DNA of 41,592 nt, from contig NZ_JAQTWM010000005.1 in assembly GCF_028689305.1 (NCBI RefSeq), positions 1-41,592 on the forward strand, written 5' to 3'. Under the pieces are notes generated by a model that saw nothing but the letters and a program-made list of their open reading frames with translations, was not told the DNA's origin and ran no database searches. The position numbers were made by a program, and so were the translations under genes. This document shows, one piece after another, positions 24,548-32,059 of the stretch (its first letter is position 1; every line of letters starts with the position of its first letter). The stretch is from Rhodoferax sp. GTDB taxonomy: Bacteria; Pseudomonadota; Gammaproteobacteria; Burkholderiales; Burkholderiaceae_C.

Positions 24548-25888
24548 TCAGGCGAAGCTGTCGGCCATCAAGGCGTTGAACCAAGTGTTCATTTCCTTGA
24601 AGTTTTCGGCGCTCCAACCCGTTGACGCACCGGAGCCGGCTGTGGTGGCGGCCATGGCATGGGTACTGGCGTTGTACTGAAACACAGCAGTCAGCCATGA
24701 TGCCTGGGTCATGGTGATGGTCGAGTAGCAGGCTGAATTGGTGACCGGTGCCGGGTCTGGCTGCAAGCCTGCCAGTGAGCGGACGATGGCATCGGCGCAG
24801 ATTTTGGCCTCCTGGTTGGCAATGTGACCCGCCTTGGGTTGGCCAGTGGCACTGGCGTCACCAATGATGTGCACCTTGCCGGCGCCAGACACGGTGCTGG
24901 CATAAGTCAGTTGGTCGACGCCTGCAAAACGGTACGTTGTATCCCCAGGCAGCATGGTGGCGTTGTTGAGGCCGGTGGCCGCCACCAGACCGCCCGCGCG
25001 CTGGCCTGGGATCAAGTTGACGACACCGTTGTTTCTGAAATCGCCTACGCTGGTGAAGACACTCATGGTGGCCGGGTCCACGCTGGTGATGCTGGCATTG
25101 GGCACATAGGTGATGCCGTGCAATGCAAAAGCCTGGGTAAAGTTGTCGGCTTCAGTCAGGATGGCGGGGTTGGCATCCAACACCGTGAGTCTGGACTTGG
25201 GTTTGCGCGTTTTGAGCCAGTCGCCGATCAGGCAGGCACGTTCATAAGGCCCGGGTGGGCAGCGGTAGGGCGCCTTGGGGATGGCCAGCACCACGGGTGC
25301 CCCATCGGTCATGGCGGCCAACTGACTGGCCAGCAAGGTGGTCTGGGTGCCTGCTTTCCAGGCGTGAGGCATGCGGTCCGAGGTTCCCAAACCGGGCACC
25401 GTGTCAAAGTCGACACCGGGCGCCAGCACAATGCGGTCAGCACTCAGGATCGTGCCAGAGCCCAGGCGGACCTTGACGCCCACCGGGTCAATTTCGACCA
25501 CGTCGTCCGTGACCACCTGGACACCGTAGGCGGACAGCAGTTTGCTGTAGTTGTAGGTCAGGCTGGACATGGTCCGTTGGCCGGTGAGCACCATGGAACT
25601 CATGATGTTGGAGATGTAGCTGCTGTTGCGCTCCACCAGCGTGACGGCAATGCCATCACCCCACAAACGCAGGTATTTGGCCACGGTGGCCCCACCCATG
25701 CCACCCCCGATCACGATCACCCGTGATTTGACAGTCCCGCCTGGAGGCGGTTGGGGTGTTGGTTTGGTATCGTCGTGGTGACGGTCTTTTTTCTTTCTGG
25801 ATGTGTTTTCATCATCCGACGCCCAGGCCAGTGGGCTGGCTGCAGCCAACAAAAGGCCGCTTTTTGACAGGAAGTAACGTCTATCCAT
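24548..25888 (-). CDS. FccB/SoxF-like flavoprotein subunit (flavocytochrome c sulfide dehydrogenase family)
   Basis: 446 residues. A twin-arginine-like signal (DRRYFLSKSG) is followed by a charged linker (residues 24-50) and an FAD-binding fold with VIVIGGGMGGATVAKYL and a late HIIGDAS motif. YRCPPGPYERAC (C210, C219) is the family's redox-cysteine region. In FccB/SoxF, as I recall them, a partner cysteine follows IPPQRAG in a GWCPV-like motif. Here the matching place after NLIPGQRAGGLV reads NATMLPGD with no cysteine. Electrons would pass to the small cytochrome encoded just upstream. The substrate may not be sulfide. ATG 25888 has an AGGAG Shine-Dalgarno. Confidence 0.85.
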   Translation of the reverse strand: MDRRYFLSKSGLLLAAASPLAWASDDENTSRKKKDRHHDDTKPTPQPPPGGTVKSRVIVIGGGMGGATVAKYLRLWGDGIAVTLVERNSSYISNIMSSMVLTGQRTMSSLTYNYSKLLSAYGVQVVTDDVVEIDPVGVKVRLGSGTILSADRIVLAPGVDFDTVPGLGTSDRMPHAWKAGTQTTLLASQLAAMTDGAPVVLAIPKAPYRCPPGPYERACLIGDWLKTRKPKSRLTVLDANPAILTEADNFTQAFALHGITYVPNASITSVDPATMSVFTSVGDFRNNGVVNLIPGQRAGGLVAATGLNNATMLPGDTTYRFAGVDQLTYASTVSGAGKVHIIGDASATGQPKAGHIANQEAKICADAIVRSLAGLQPDPAPVTNSACYSTITMTQASWLTAVFQYNASTHAMAATTAGSGASTGWSAENFKEMNTWFNALMADSFA

Positions 25889-25913
25889 GGTGGTGCTCCT
25901 GATGGTGAAGGGG

Positions 25914-26222
25914 TTAGCGCTGGGTCGAGAGCCAGCTGGAGAGCGAAAGCAGCTGGGCGTCGGTGTAGCCCATGGCGTGGCGCGCCATGATGCCGTTGCC
26001 TTCCTTGCCCGACTGGAACTCCTTCAGGTCTTTGTAGATTTCAGACGCAGATTTACCGGCCAGCTGGTCGAATCCGGGCCCTTTGCCATTGGTGCCATGG
26101 CACTGAAAACAGTTGGAAGCCAGCAGGCGCCCGGCGGGTGGAGCGGTCTGGGCTTGTACACCCAGGCTCAAGCCCAAGGTACAGGCAACAATGCCGGTTG
26201 TGTAGCGAAGATGAGGAAGCAT
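25914..26222 (-). CDS. Small monoheme c-type cytochrome, partner of the flavoprotein
   Basis: 102 residues with a Sec signal peptide (cleavage near VQAQ), one heme site CFQCH, and a C-terminal MARHAMGYTDAQLLSL that contains the probable Met ligand. It resembles the cytochrome subunit (FccA/SoxE type) of flavocytochrome c. It is transcribed first and the flavoprotein follows after 25 bp, as expected for an electron-transfer pair. ATG 26222 has AAAGG six bases upstream. Confidence 0.85.
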   Translation of the reverse strand: MLPHLRYTTGIVACTLGLSLGVQAQTAPPAGRLLASNCFQCHGTNGKGPGFDQLAGKSASEIYKDLKEFQSGKEGNGIMARHAMGYTDAQLLSLSSWLSTQR

Positions 26223-26263
26223 GGTGAACCTTTCGTGTAGACAGCAAACGAACGAAGACACGA

Positions 26264-26283
26264 ACATCAGTCTGTGCTGATGT
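26264..26283. promoter_or_regulatory. Inverted repeat upstream of the cytochrome/flavoprotein pair
   Basis: ACATCAG (26264-26270) and CTGATGT (26277-26283) form a 7-bp inverted repeat with a 6-bp centre, about 42 bp upstream of the cytochrome start. It could be a regulator operator; no run of T follows, so a terminator is less likely. Confidence 0.3.
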
Positions 26284-26363
26284 GTCGTGACTGTCTGTAG
26301 CGATTGGTAAGGAGGGGTAACCGGTTCTGGCTGGGTCGCGTGCCCAGCGCAATCAGAACGGGG

Positions 26364-27755
26364 TCAAGTCGAGCCGCAAGCCGGCCAGCGCACGACCACG
26401 CACAGACCACCGAGCGGTTCTGATCGGCGGACATGGATTTGCGCCTGGTATACCGCCGCAATACGCCGCACAATCGACCAGCCCAGCCCACTGCCGGTTT
26501 GCTCGGTCCCCAGCACGCGGAAGAAGCGTTCGCCAAGGTGGGCGATTTCGGTATCCGTCAAGCCCGGCCCACTGTCGTCCACCTGGAGTACAACCTGTGT
26601 GTCTGTGCAGGTGACAGACAGACTTACCCTGGCTCCCTTGGGGCTGTAACGCATGGCGTTGTCTAGCAGGTTGCGAATCAACACACCGGTCAGCGTGTCA
26701 TCCGCAGTAATCCAGCAGGGGGCGGGCGCTTCCAGTGTCAACTCCTGCCCGCGGCCCAATGCCGCCAGCGCCAGATCAGCCGCCACGCGCTGCGCCACTG
26801 CACTCACATCCACTTGTCCGGTGGGGGCGTCGGCGCTGGATGATTCCAGCCGCGACAGGGTCAACAATTGCGCTACCAGATGGGTGGCCCGATCACATCC
26901 GGCAAGGGTGTACTGCAGGGCATGTTCCCGTGCCTCGATGTCGGTGCCGGCGGCCAGTGCCACTTGCGCCTGGGTGCGAATGGCCGCGATCGGCGTGCGT
27001 AGCTCATGCGCAGCATCGGCCGTGAAGCGCCGCTCGGAGGCCATCATGGTCTGGATACGTTCAAAGAGCGCATTGAGTGAGTGGACGACTGGCTCAATCT
27101 CGGACGGCACATCAGTCAGCACCACCGGTTCCAGCGCCTGTGGCTGGCGCTGTGACAGTGCCCGGCTGAGCAGTCGCAGCGGAGCCAGGCCTTGACGAAC
27201 GGCTAACCAGCCCACCACGGCCAGCAGTGGCAGGGCATACATCAGCGGCAGCAGCACCCCTTTGAGCACCGCCCACAGGATGGAGTCGCGTGAATCGACT
27301 TGCTCGCCGACAAAGACTTGCACATCCCCTTCGTTGCCTTGCGTCGCAAAAACCCGCCATTGCTTGCGATTGGGCAGTGTGATGGTGGAAAAGCCTCGAT
27401 CCTGGGTGGCCATGGGGGTGTCGCCAGCGTTGGCTGAACGCATGGTCAGCTTGCCTTCATGAAACACCTGGAAGGCCACACGTGGCGCATATTTGTGCAA
27501 TGAAGGGGCATCTTCCACCTTGTCCTCATGGTGGTTTTGATCTTGGCCGGCCGTGTTTTCGGTGCCATGGCCGGTCTGCTGCACGATCAACAACGCGGCA
27601 GACTGCGCCAGGTGCCCGTCCAGCAATTCATCCAGTTCATGGCTGGCCTCCACCCAGGTCAGCGCAGCGGCGCCGCCCCAGATCAGTGTCACCAGCAGCA
27701 ACAGCAGCGCCAGCAGGCGTGCCTGCAAGGATTTGAGTGAAGGGCGTAGGTGCAT
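26364..27755 (-). CDS. QseC/PmrB-like sensor histidine kinase
   Basis: 463 residues. A membrane helix (about 13-34), a periplasmic domain (35-160), a second helix (about 164-188), a HAMP-like linker, a phospho-accepting H250 in AAHELRTP, then N (NLLDNAMRYSPKG) and G (DDSGPG, GSGLGWSIV) boxes. The periplasmic domain holds a His/Asp/Glu-rich insert (TGHGTENTAGQDQNHHED, residues 61-78), which could bind a metal. It lies 5 bp downstream of the response-regulator gene. Confidence 0.9.
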   Translation of the reverse strand: MHLRPSLKSLQARLLALLLLLVTLIWGGAAALTWVEASHELDELLDGHLAQSAALLIVQQTGHGTENTAGQDQNHHEDKVEDAPSLHKYAPRVAFQVFHEGKLTMRSANAGDTPMATQDRGFSTITLPNRKQWRVFATQGNEGDVQVFVGEQVDSRDSILWAVLKGVLLPLMYALPLLAVVGWLAVRQGLAPLRLLSRALSQRQPQALEPVVLTDVPSEIEPVVHSLNALFERIQTMMASERRFTADAAHELRTPIAAIRTQAQVALAAGTDIEAREHALQYTLAGCDRATHLVAQLLTLSRLESSSADAPTGQVDVSAVAQRVAADLALAALGRGQELTLEAPAPCWITADDTLTGVLIRNLLDNAMRYSPKGARVSLSVTCTDTQVVLQVDDSGPGLTDTEIAHLGERFFRVLGTEQTGSGLGWSIVRRIAAVYQAQIHVRRSEPLGGLCVVVRWPACGST

Positions 27756-27760
27756 GGTGA

Positions 27761-28426
27761 TCAGGCATCAGGCCGCAGCATGGTGTAGCCAATGCCGCGC
27801 ACGGTCTGGATGAGGTCGGCGCGTAGTTTCTTGCGCAAATGATGAATGTGGACTTCGACCGCGTTGCTTTCGACCTCATGCCCCCAGCTGTACAACTGTT
27901 GCTCCAGTTGCTCGCGCGACAATACCCTCCCCACGTTCAGCAGCAGGGCGTGGAGCAGGTCAAATTCACGGGTCGACAGGAGCACGGGCTGCCCATCCAG
28001 GGTCACTTGCCGGGCGGCAGGGTTCATCTGTACGGCGCCGCATGTCAGGACGTCCTGTGTTTGGCCGTGTGAGCGGCGAACCAGCGAGCGCAAACGGGCA
28101 CCCAATTCGTACAGGTCAACGGGTTTGAGCACGTAATCGTCAGCGCCCAGATCCAGCCCCTTGATGCGATCCGGTATGGCATCACGTGCCGTTAGTACCA
28201 ACACGGGGGTGTTCACTTTGCGGCTGCGCAGTGCTTGCAGCACATCCATACCGTCTTTGTGGGGTAGCCCTAGATCCAGTACGGCGGCCTGATAGTCGCC
28301 ACTGGTAATCTCACGCTCTGCAGCCATGCCGTCGCGCACCCAATCGACCTGAAAGCCCTGCTGGCGCAACCCGGCGCGCAAACCATCACCCAGCATGGGA
28401 TCGTCTTCAGCCAACAAAATTCGCAT
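27761..28426 (-). CDS. QseB/PmrA-like OmpR-family response regulator
   Basis: 221 residues: a receiver domain with the acidic pocket EDD (7-9), phospho-acceptor D51 (VLDLGLPHKDG) and the K in VLKPVD, then a winged-helix OmpR/PhoB DNA-binding domain (STREFDLLHALL; SNAVEVHIHHLRKKL). It is first in a two-gene operon with the kinase. Regulators of this subgroup bind direct repeats of the CTTAAK-N5-CTTAAK type. Two such pairs lie at 29811-29827 and 29872-29888, upstream of the diheme cytochrome. Confidence 0.92.
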   Translation of the reverse strand: MRILLAEDDPMLGDGLRAGLRQQGFQVDWVRDGMAAEREITSGDYQAAVLDLGLPHKDGMDVLQALRSRKVNTPVLVLTARDAIPDRIKGLDLGADDYVLKPVDLYELGARLRSLVRRSHGQTQDVLTCGAVQMNPAARQVTLDGQPVLLSTREFDLLHALLLNVGRVLSREQLEQQLYSWGHEVESNAVEVHIHHLRKKLRADLIQTVRGIGYTMLRPDA

Positions 28427-28458
28427 GATTTGTCCCTTTGTGGTTCGTGGCAGTGATG

Positions 28459-29193
28459 TTAATCGCCGTCATCATGCCCGTTGTACCCGCTGTGTTTGGA
28501 TAATTTGCCGTGGCGTTCGTGTTCACCATGGTGACGCTGGCTTTTGCCATCCTGTCTGGTTGGCGCTGCGCTCGGCGGACTTTGCCATTGCAGCCACCAA
28601 AATCCCAGCACTGACCCTAGCACCAATGCGGCGATGGGCCACCAGGTCCAGCGAATCGCTGCGGTAGGTGAACCCGTTTTGTAGCCATGAATCATGGAGG
28701 CGATCAAGTTTTCACCCTGTACCACACAGGCTAGCAGCACGCCGGCTACATGGACGCTGATGATGGCCAACATGAGACCGGCGGCGCTCTCATGCACTTC
28801 CTTGATGATGTGCGAACCTCCATGGAAGTACACCCAGCCCGTGTACACGATGATAGGGCTTGACAACAACATCAGCGTGATCGAAATGGCCCCTAGTGGG
28901 TTGTGACCCACGGGGTGTTCAGACTTACCGGACCATAGGGCGTTGACGTAATGCGCGATGGTCTCTGGCCCCCGAAGAAAACTGGTAAAACGTGCATAGC
29001 GGGGGCCAATCAATCCCCATATCAACCGAAACATCACCAGGCCCGCCATGGTGTAGCCCAGCGTGGTGTGTACACCGATCAGCCGTTCACTTTCTGATGT
29101 GGCATAGGCGCCGGCGAAGCAAAGCGCGAACATCCAGTGGAATACCCGCGTGGGCGTATCCCAAACCAGAATCCGTGTCTTGGTTTCAGTCAT
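28459..29193 (-). CDS. Di-heme cytochrome b (Ni/Fe-hydrogenase/cytochrome b561 type)
   Basis: 244 residues with four membrane helices and the PF01292 pattern VWDTPTRVFHWMFALCF, followed by membrane histidines for b-heme (HTTLGYTMAG; KEVHESAAGLMLAIISVHV). Such subunits move electrons between the quinone pool and periplasmic cytochromes. The C-terminal tail is highly charged and His-rich (RHHGEHERHGKLSKHSG). It starts 3 bp after the diheme cytochrome stop, so the two are one operon. Confidence 0.88.
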   Translation of the reverse strand: MTETKTRILVWDTPTRVFHWMFALCFAGAYATSESERLIGVHTTLGYTMAGLVMFRLIWGLIGPRYARFTSFLRGPETIAHYVNALWSGKSEHPVGHNPLGAISITLMLLSSPIIVYTGWVYFHGGSHIIKEVHESAAGLMLAIISVHVAGVLLACVVQGENLIASMIHGYKTGSPTAAIRWTWWPIAALVLGSVLGFWWLQWQSPPSAAPTRQDGKSQRHHGEHERHGKLSKHSGYNGHDDGD

Positions 29194-29196
29194 CTT

Positions 29197-29763
29197 CTAG
29201 CGGGGAATGCGAACGTCATGTTCGTCAAATACACCTTGCGGGGCGTTTTGATGACAAGCTTCACATTTGGAGGGGCTGCCAATGGATGGGCGACTCCAGG
29301 TGCCTGCCGGGACATGTTTTTCACCATGCTTGCGTTGAAACCAATAAGTGCTGGTAATGCGGTCATCGACCGGCATCTCGCTGACCCGCTTGTAGGTGCC
29401 GGACTGGCTGGTCAGGTAGGCGGTGATTTCACGGAGTGATACGTCATCCAGAGAGGCGTCTGTGCCGTAATGTTTGTTCAAATGACTCATCATGCGTTGC
29501 CATGAACCAGCTGGCAAAAAGCCCGCCGGATAGGCGACATGGCACGCAGCACATTCTTCCCGGTATTTGGGCGGCGTCGAGGCCATACCGGCGCGGCTGT
29601 CGCCGTTGCGATCACTGTGGCCTGAGGCCTTGTATTCGCTGTGACTTTTTTTGCCCCAGCTCCACCAGGAATCGCCATGGTCATCTGCCTGAGCGCTGTG
29701 GACCATACTCGCTGCCATCAGCAAAGCCAACAAGGTCTTGAGCGTGAGGGAAAAATGCGTCAT
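29197..29763 (-). CDS. Periplasmic diheme cytochrome c (DHC family)
   Basis: 188 residues with a Sec signal (cleavage near AQA). Two heme sites, CAACH and CEACH, are separated by a LNKHYGTDASLDDVSLREI region typical of the DHC family (PF09626). In Rhodobacter and Shewanella DHC exchanges electrons with SHP and a membrane cytochrome b. Here cytochrome b follows immediately, but no SHP gene is in the window. The two-component system is encoded next on the same strand. Confidence 0.87.
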   Translation of the reverse strand: MTHFSLTLKTLLALLMAASMVHSAQADDHGDSWWSWGKKSHSEYKASGHSDRNGDSRAGMASTPPKYREECAACHVAYPAGFLPAGSWQRMMSHLNKHYGTDASLDDVSLREITAYLTSQSGTYKRVSEMPVDDRITSTYWFQRKHGEKHVPAGTWSRPSIGSPSKCEACHQNAPQGVFDEHDVRIPR

Positions 29764-29810
29764 GAAGCAACTCCGTTGTCATACAGGTGTGGCTAATGTA
29801 TTGGCGCAAG

Positions 29811-29888
29811 ATTAAGTGATTCTTAACCTCGATCGAGGTTCGGATGATGTTAAGTCGCTGTGGCCTTGAAAATTAAGAGATCCTTAAG
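29811..29888. promoter_or_regulatory. Two PmrA/QseB-like boxes flanking a 16-bp palindrome upstream of the diheme cytochrome
   Basis: ATTAAG-TGATT-CTTAAC (29811-29827) and ATTAAG-AGATC-CTTAAG (29872-29888) are direct repeats with the 11-bp spacing of PmrA/QseB boxes (YTTAAK-N5-YTTAAK); each first half-site has A where the consensus has a pyrimidine. A further GTTAAG is at 29849-29854. The perfect palindrome AACCTCGATCGAGGTT is at 29825-29840. All lie between the divergent diheme cytochrome and glycine-zipper genes. Regulation by the neighbouring response regulator is inferred. Confidence 0.55.
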
Positions 29889-29988
29889 AGGTAGACGCAT
29901 CCCGATGAATGGGTGCGCAGACCAGGGAGGTTCGCAGTATCCTCAATCCATCGGCTCCAGGCCGCCTGATCACTTCGCGGAGAATTTC

Positions 29989-30615
29989 ATGACCACCATT
30001 TCCATTCCAGGCAAGCGAGTCCCACGGTTGATGGGGGTCGTATTGCTGGGATACCTGAGTTTGGGTAGCCAGGCACAAACCACCTGGTCGTCCGTCCCAC
30101 GTGCGGATGACAGTTTGGAAGCGGCCAGGGCACGTTTTGAGGCTGACAAAAAACTTTGTGCTGATGAGTCCTCGGCCGAGGCCCGACTGCAATGTCGTCG
30201 TGATGCACAGTCCGTTTATGACAAGGCGCTGGCGACAAACGCCGCCAGAGGGAGTTACAGCACGCGGCCAACACAGGTGGCCTGTATCGACTGTGGTCGT
30301 GTGACCGCTGTGACAGTTGCGGAAAAGGCGGGTGACAGCAATGCTGTTGGCATGATCGCCGGGGGTGTGGCTGGCGCGGTATTGGGGCATCAGGTGGGCG
30401 GTGGTTTCGGCAAAGATCTGGCGACTGTTGCCGGTGCAGTTGGTGGCGCCTATGCCGGGAAAAAAATCCAGGAAAACATGAATGCCCGCAAGGTCTGGAC
30501 GGTCACAGTGACTTATACCGATGGCCAGATAGCCAGCTTCGAATTTGCCAATGACCCTGGGCTGTCTGTGGGAGACACTGTCAGGAATTCAGGCACCACG
30601 GTGATCCGTTATTGA
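29989..30615 (+). CDS. Glycine-zipper 2TM-domain outer-membrane protein
   Basis: 208 residues. A signal peptide ends near LGSQAQ. A soluble region has two cysteines (ACIDCGRV), then a glycine-zipper segment (AVGMIAGGVAGAVLGHQVGG and TVAGAVGGAYAGKK) of the Rick_17kDa_Anti/PF05433 type, and a C-terminal YTDGQIASFEF domain. Relatives are SlyB-like envelope proteins of unclear function. ATG 29989 has GGAG six bases upstream; the longer frame to 29860 is spurious. Its end overlaps the convergent radA by 7 bp. Confidence 0.82.
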   Translation: MTTISIPGKRVPRLMGVVLLGYLSLGSQAQTTWSSVPRADDSLEAARARFEADKKLCADESSAEARLQCRRDAQSVYDKALATNAARGSYSTRPTQVACIDCGRVTAVTVAEKAGDSNAVGMIAGGVAGAVLGHQVGGGFGKDLATVAGAVGGAYAGKKIQENMNARKVWTVTVTYTDGQIASFEFANDPGLSVGDTVRNSGTTVIRY

Positions 30616-31991
30616 CCTAGTCCACGGACCACTTCCATGGCCTGCTCAACCCGTTCCACTGCGTGGATCGTGAGGCCGTCAAAATCTTTGGTCTTCGGGT
30701 TTTTCGGCACATTTGCCTTGGGCACCACGGCCACGCTGAAACCCAGTTTGGCCGCTTCTTTCAGGCGTTCCTGACCGCGTGGAGCTGGCCGTACCTCGCC
30801 GGCGAGTCCCACTTCACCAAAGGCAAAAAAACCTTTGGGCAGGGGTTTGCCACGTAAGCTGGAGGTGATAGCCAGCATGACTGCCAAATCGGCTGCCGGC
30901 TCGGAAATACGCACGCCACCCACCGCGTTCACAAACACGTCCTGATCCATACACGCCACGCCGGCATGGCGGTGCAACACGGCCAGCAGCATGGCCAGCC
31001 GATCTTTGTCCAGGCCCACACTCAGACGCCGGGGTGACGGACCACCGCTGTCCACCAGTGCCTGAATTTCCACCAGCATGGGGCGCGTGCCTTCCAGCGT
31101 GACCATCACACAGCTACCCGGCACCGGCTCGGTATGCTGGCTTAAAAATATCGCACTCGGGTTGCTCACTCCTTTGAGACCTTTTTCGGTCATGGCAAAC
31201 ACGCCGATTTCATTGACTGCACCAAAGCGGTTCTTGATGGCGCGCACCAGCCGAAAACTCGAATGTGTGTCGCCCTCAAAGTACAGCACGGTGTCCACCA
31301 TGTGCTCCAGCACGCGCGGGCCCGCCAGCGCGCCTTCTTTGGTCACGTGGCCTACCAGCACCACGCAAACACCACTGGCCTTGGCGGCCCGCGTCAGATG
31401 GGCGGCGCATTCACGCACCTGCGCCACCGAGCCCGGGGCAGATGTCAGCTGCTCGGAATAGACAGTCTGGATTGAGTCAATCACCGCGATGTGGGGGCGC
31501 TGGTTCTCCAGTGTGGCCAGGATTCTTTCCAACCCGATCTCGGCCAACACCTTCACCTGTGAGCCTTCCAACCCCAGCCGGCGCGCCCGCAACGCCACTT
31601 GTGCGCCACTTTCTTCACCGGTGACATACAAAGTGCTTTGGCCACTGCGTTGCAGCGAGTCCAGTGCCTGCAGTAGCAGAGTGGATTTACCAATGCCCGG
31701 GTCACCGCCGATCAGCACAACGCCACCTTCGACCATGCCGCCGCCGAGGACTCGATCCAGTTCTTCGTGCCCGGTGGGGGTTCGTGCCATGTCTACGGCT
31801 TCAATGTCTCCCAGTACGGTGAGTTCGGCCGTTTTGGCCAGGGAGGTGAAGCGGTTTTTGGTGGGGCCGACGTTTTCCGGCACCGCTTCAACCAGTGTGT
31901 TCCAAGCGTTGCAATGCGGACATTTGCCCTGCCATTTGGGGCTGATGCCGCCACAATCAGAGCAGACGTAGTGGGTTTTTTCTTTGGCCAT
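30609..31991 (-). CDS. radA: RadA (Sms) DNA repair/recombination protein
   Basis: 460 residues, the standard length. An N-terminal four-cysteine zinc finger (CSDCG and CPHC), a Walker A GGDPGIGKST, the RadA-specific KNRFG motif and a C-terminal Lon-like domain are all present. RadA is a RecA-type helicase that extends D-loops in recombination. ATG 31991. A CTGT-N8-ACAG LexA-like box lies 14-29 bp upstream and overlaps the likely -10 region, suggesting SOS control. Confidence 0.95.
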   Translation of the reverse strand: MAKEKTHYVCSDCGGISPKWQGKCPHCNAWNTLVEAVPENVGPTKNRFTSLAKTAELTVLGDIEAVDMARTPTGHEELDRVLGGGMVEGGVVLIGGDPGIGKSTLLLQALDSLQRSGQSTLYVTGEESGAQVALRARRLGLEGSQVKVLAEIGLERILATLENQRPHIAVIDSIQTVYSEQLTSAPGSVAQVRECAAHLTRAAKASGVCVVLVGHVTKEGALAGPRVLEHMVDTVLYFEGDTHSSFRLVRAIKNRFGAVNEIGVFAMTEKGLKGVSNPSAIFLSQHTEPVPGSCVMVTLEGTRPMLVEIQALVDSGGPSPRRLSVGLDKDRLAMLLAVLHRHAGVACMDQDVFVNAVGGVRISEPAADLAVMLAITSSLRGKPLPKGFFAFGEVGLAGEVRPAPRGQERLKEAAKLGFSVAVVPKANVPKNPKTKDFDGLTIHAVERVEQAMEVVRGLGQ

Positions 31992-32004
31992 GACCGGGAT
32001 GTTA

Positions 32005-32020
32005 CTGTATAAAATTACAG
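32005..32020 (-). promoter_or_regulatory. LexA-like SOS box upstream of radA
   Basis: CTGTATAAAATTACAG fits CTGT-N8-ACAG, and the flanks extend the match to 14 of 20 positions of the E. coli LexA consensus. It starts 14 bp upstream of the radA ATG and overlaps TATACA, a candidate -10 for radA. This is a single site seen by eye. Confidence 0.6.
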
Positions 32021-32059
32021 ATCAACGTCCCGCCATGCCAATGCACCTTGAGTTGGTGT

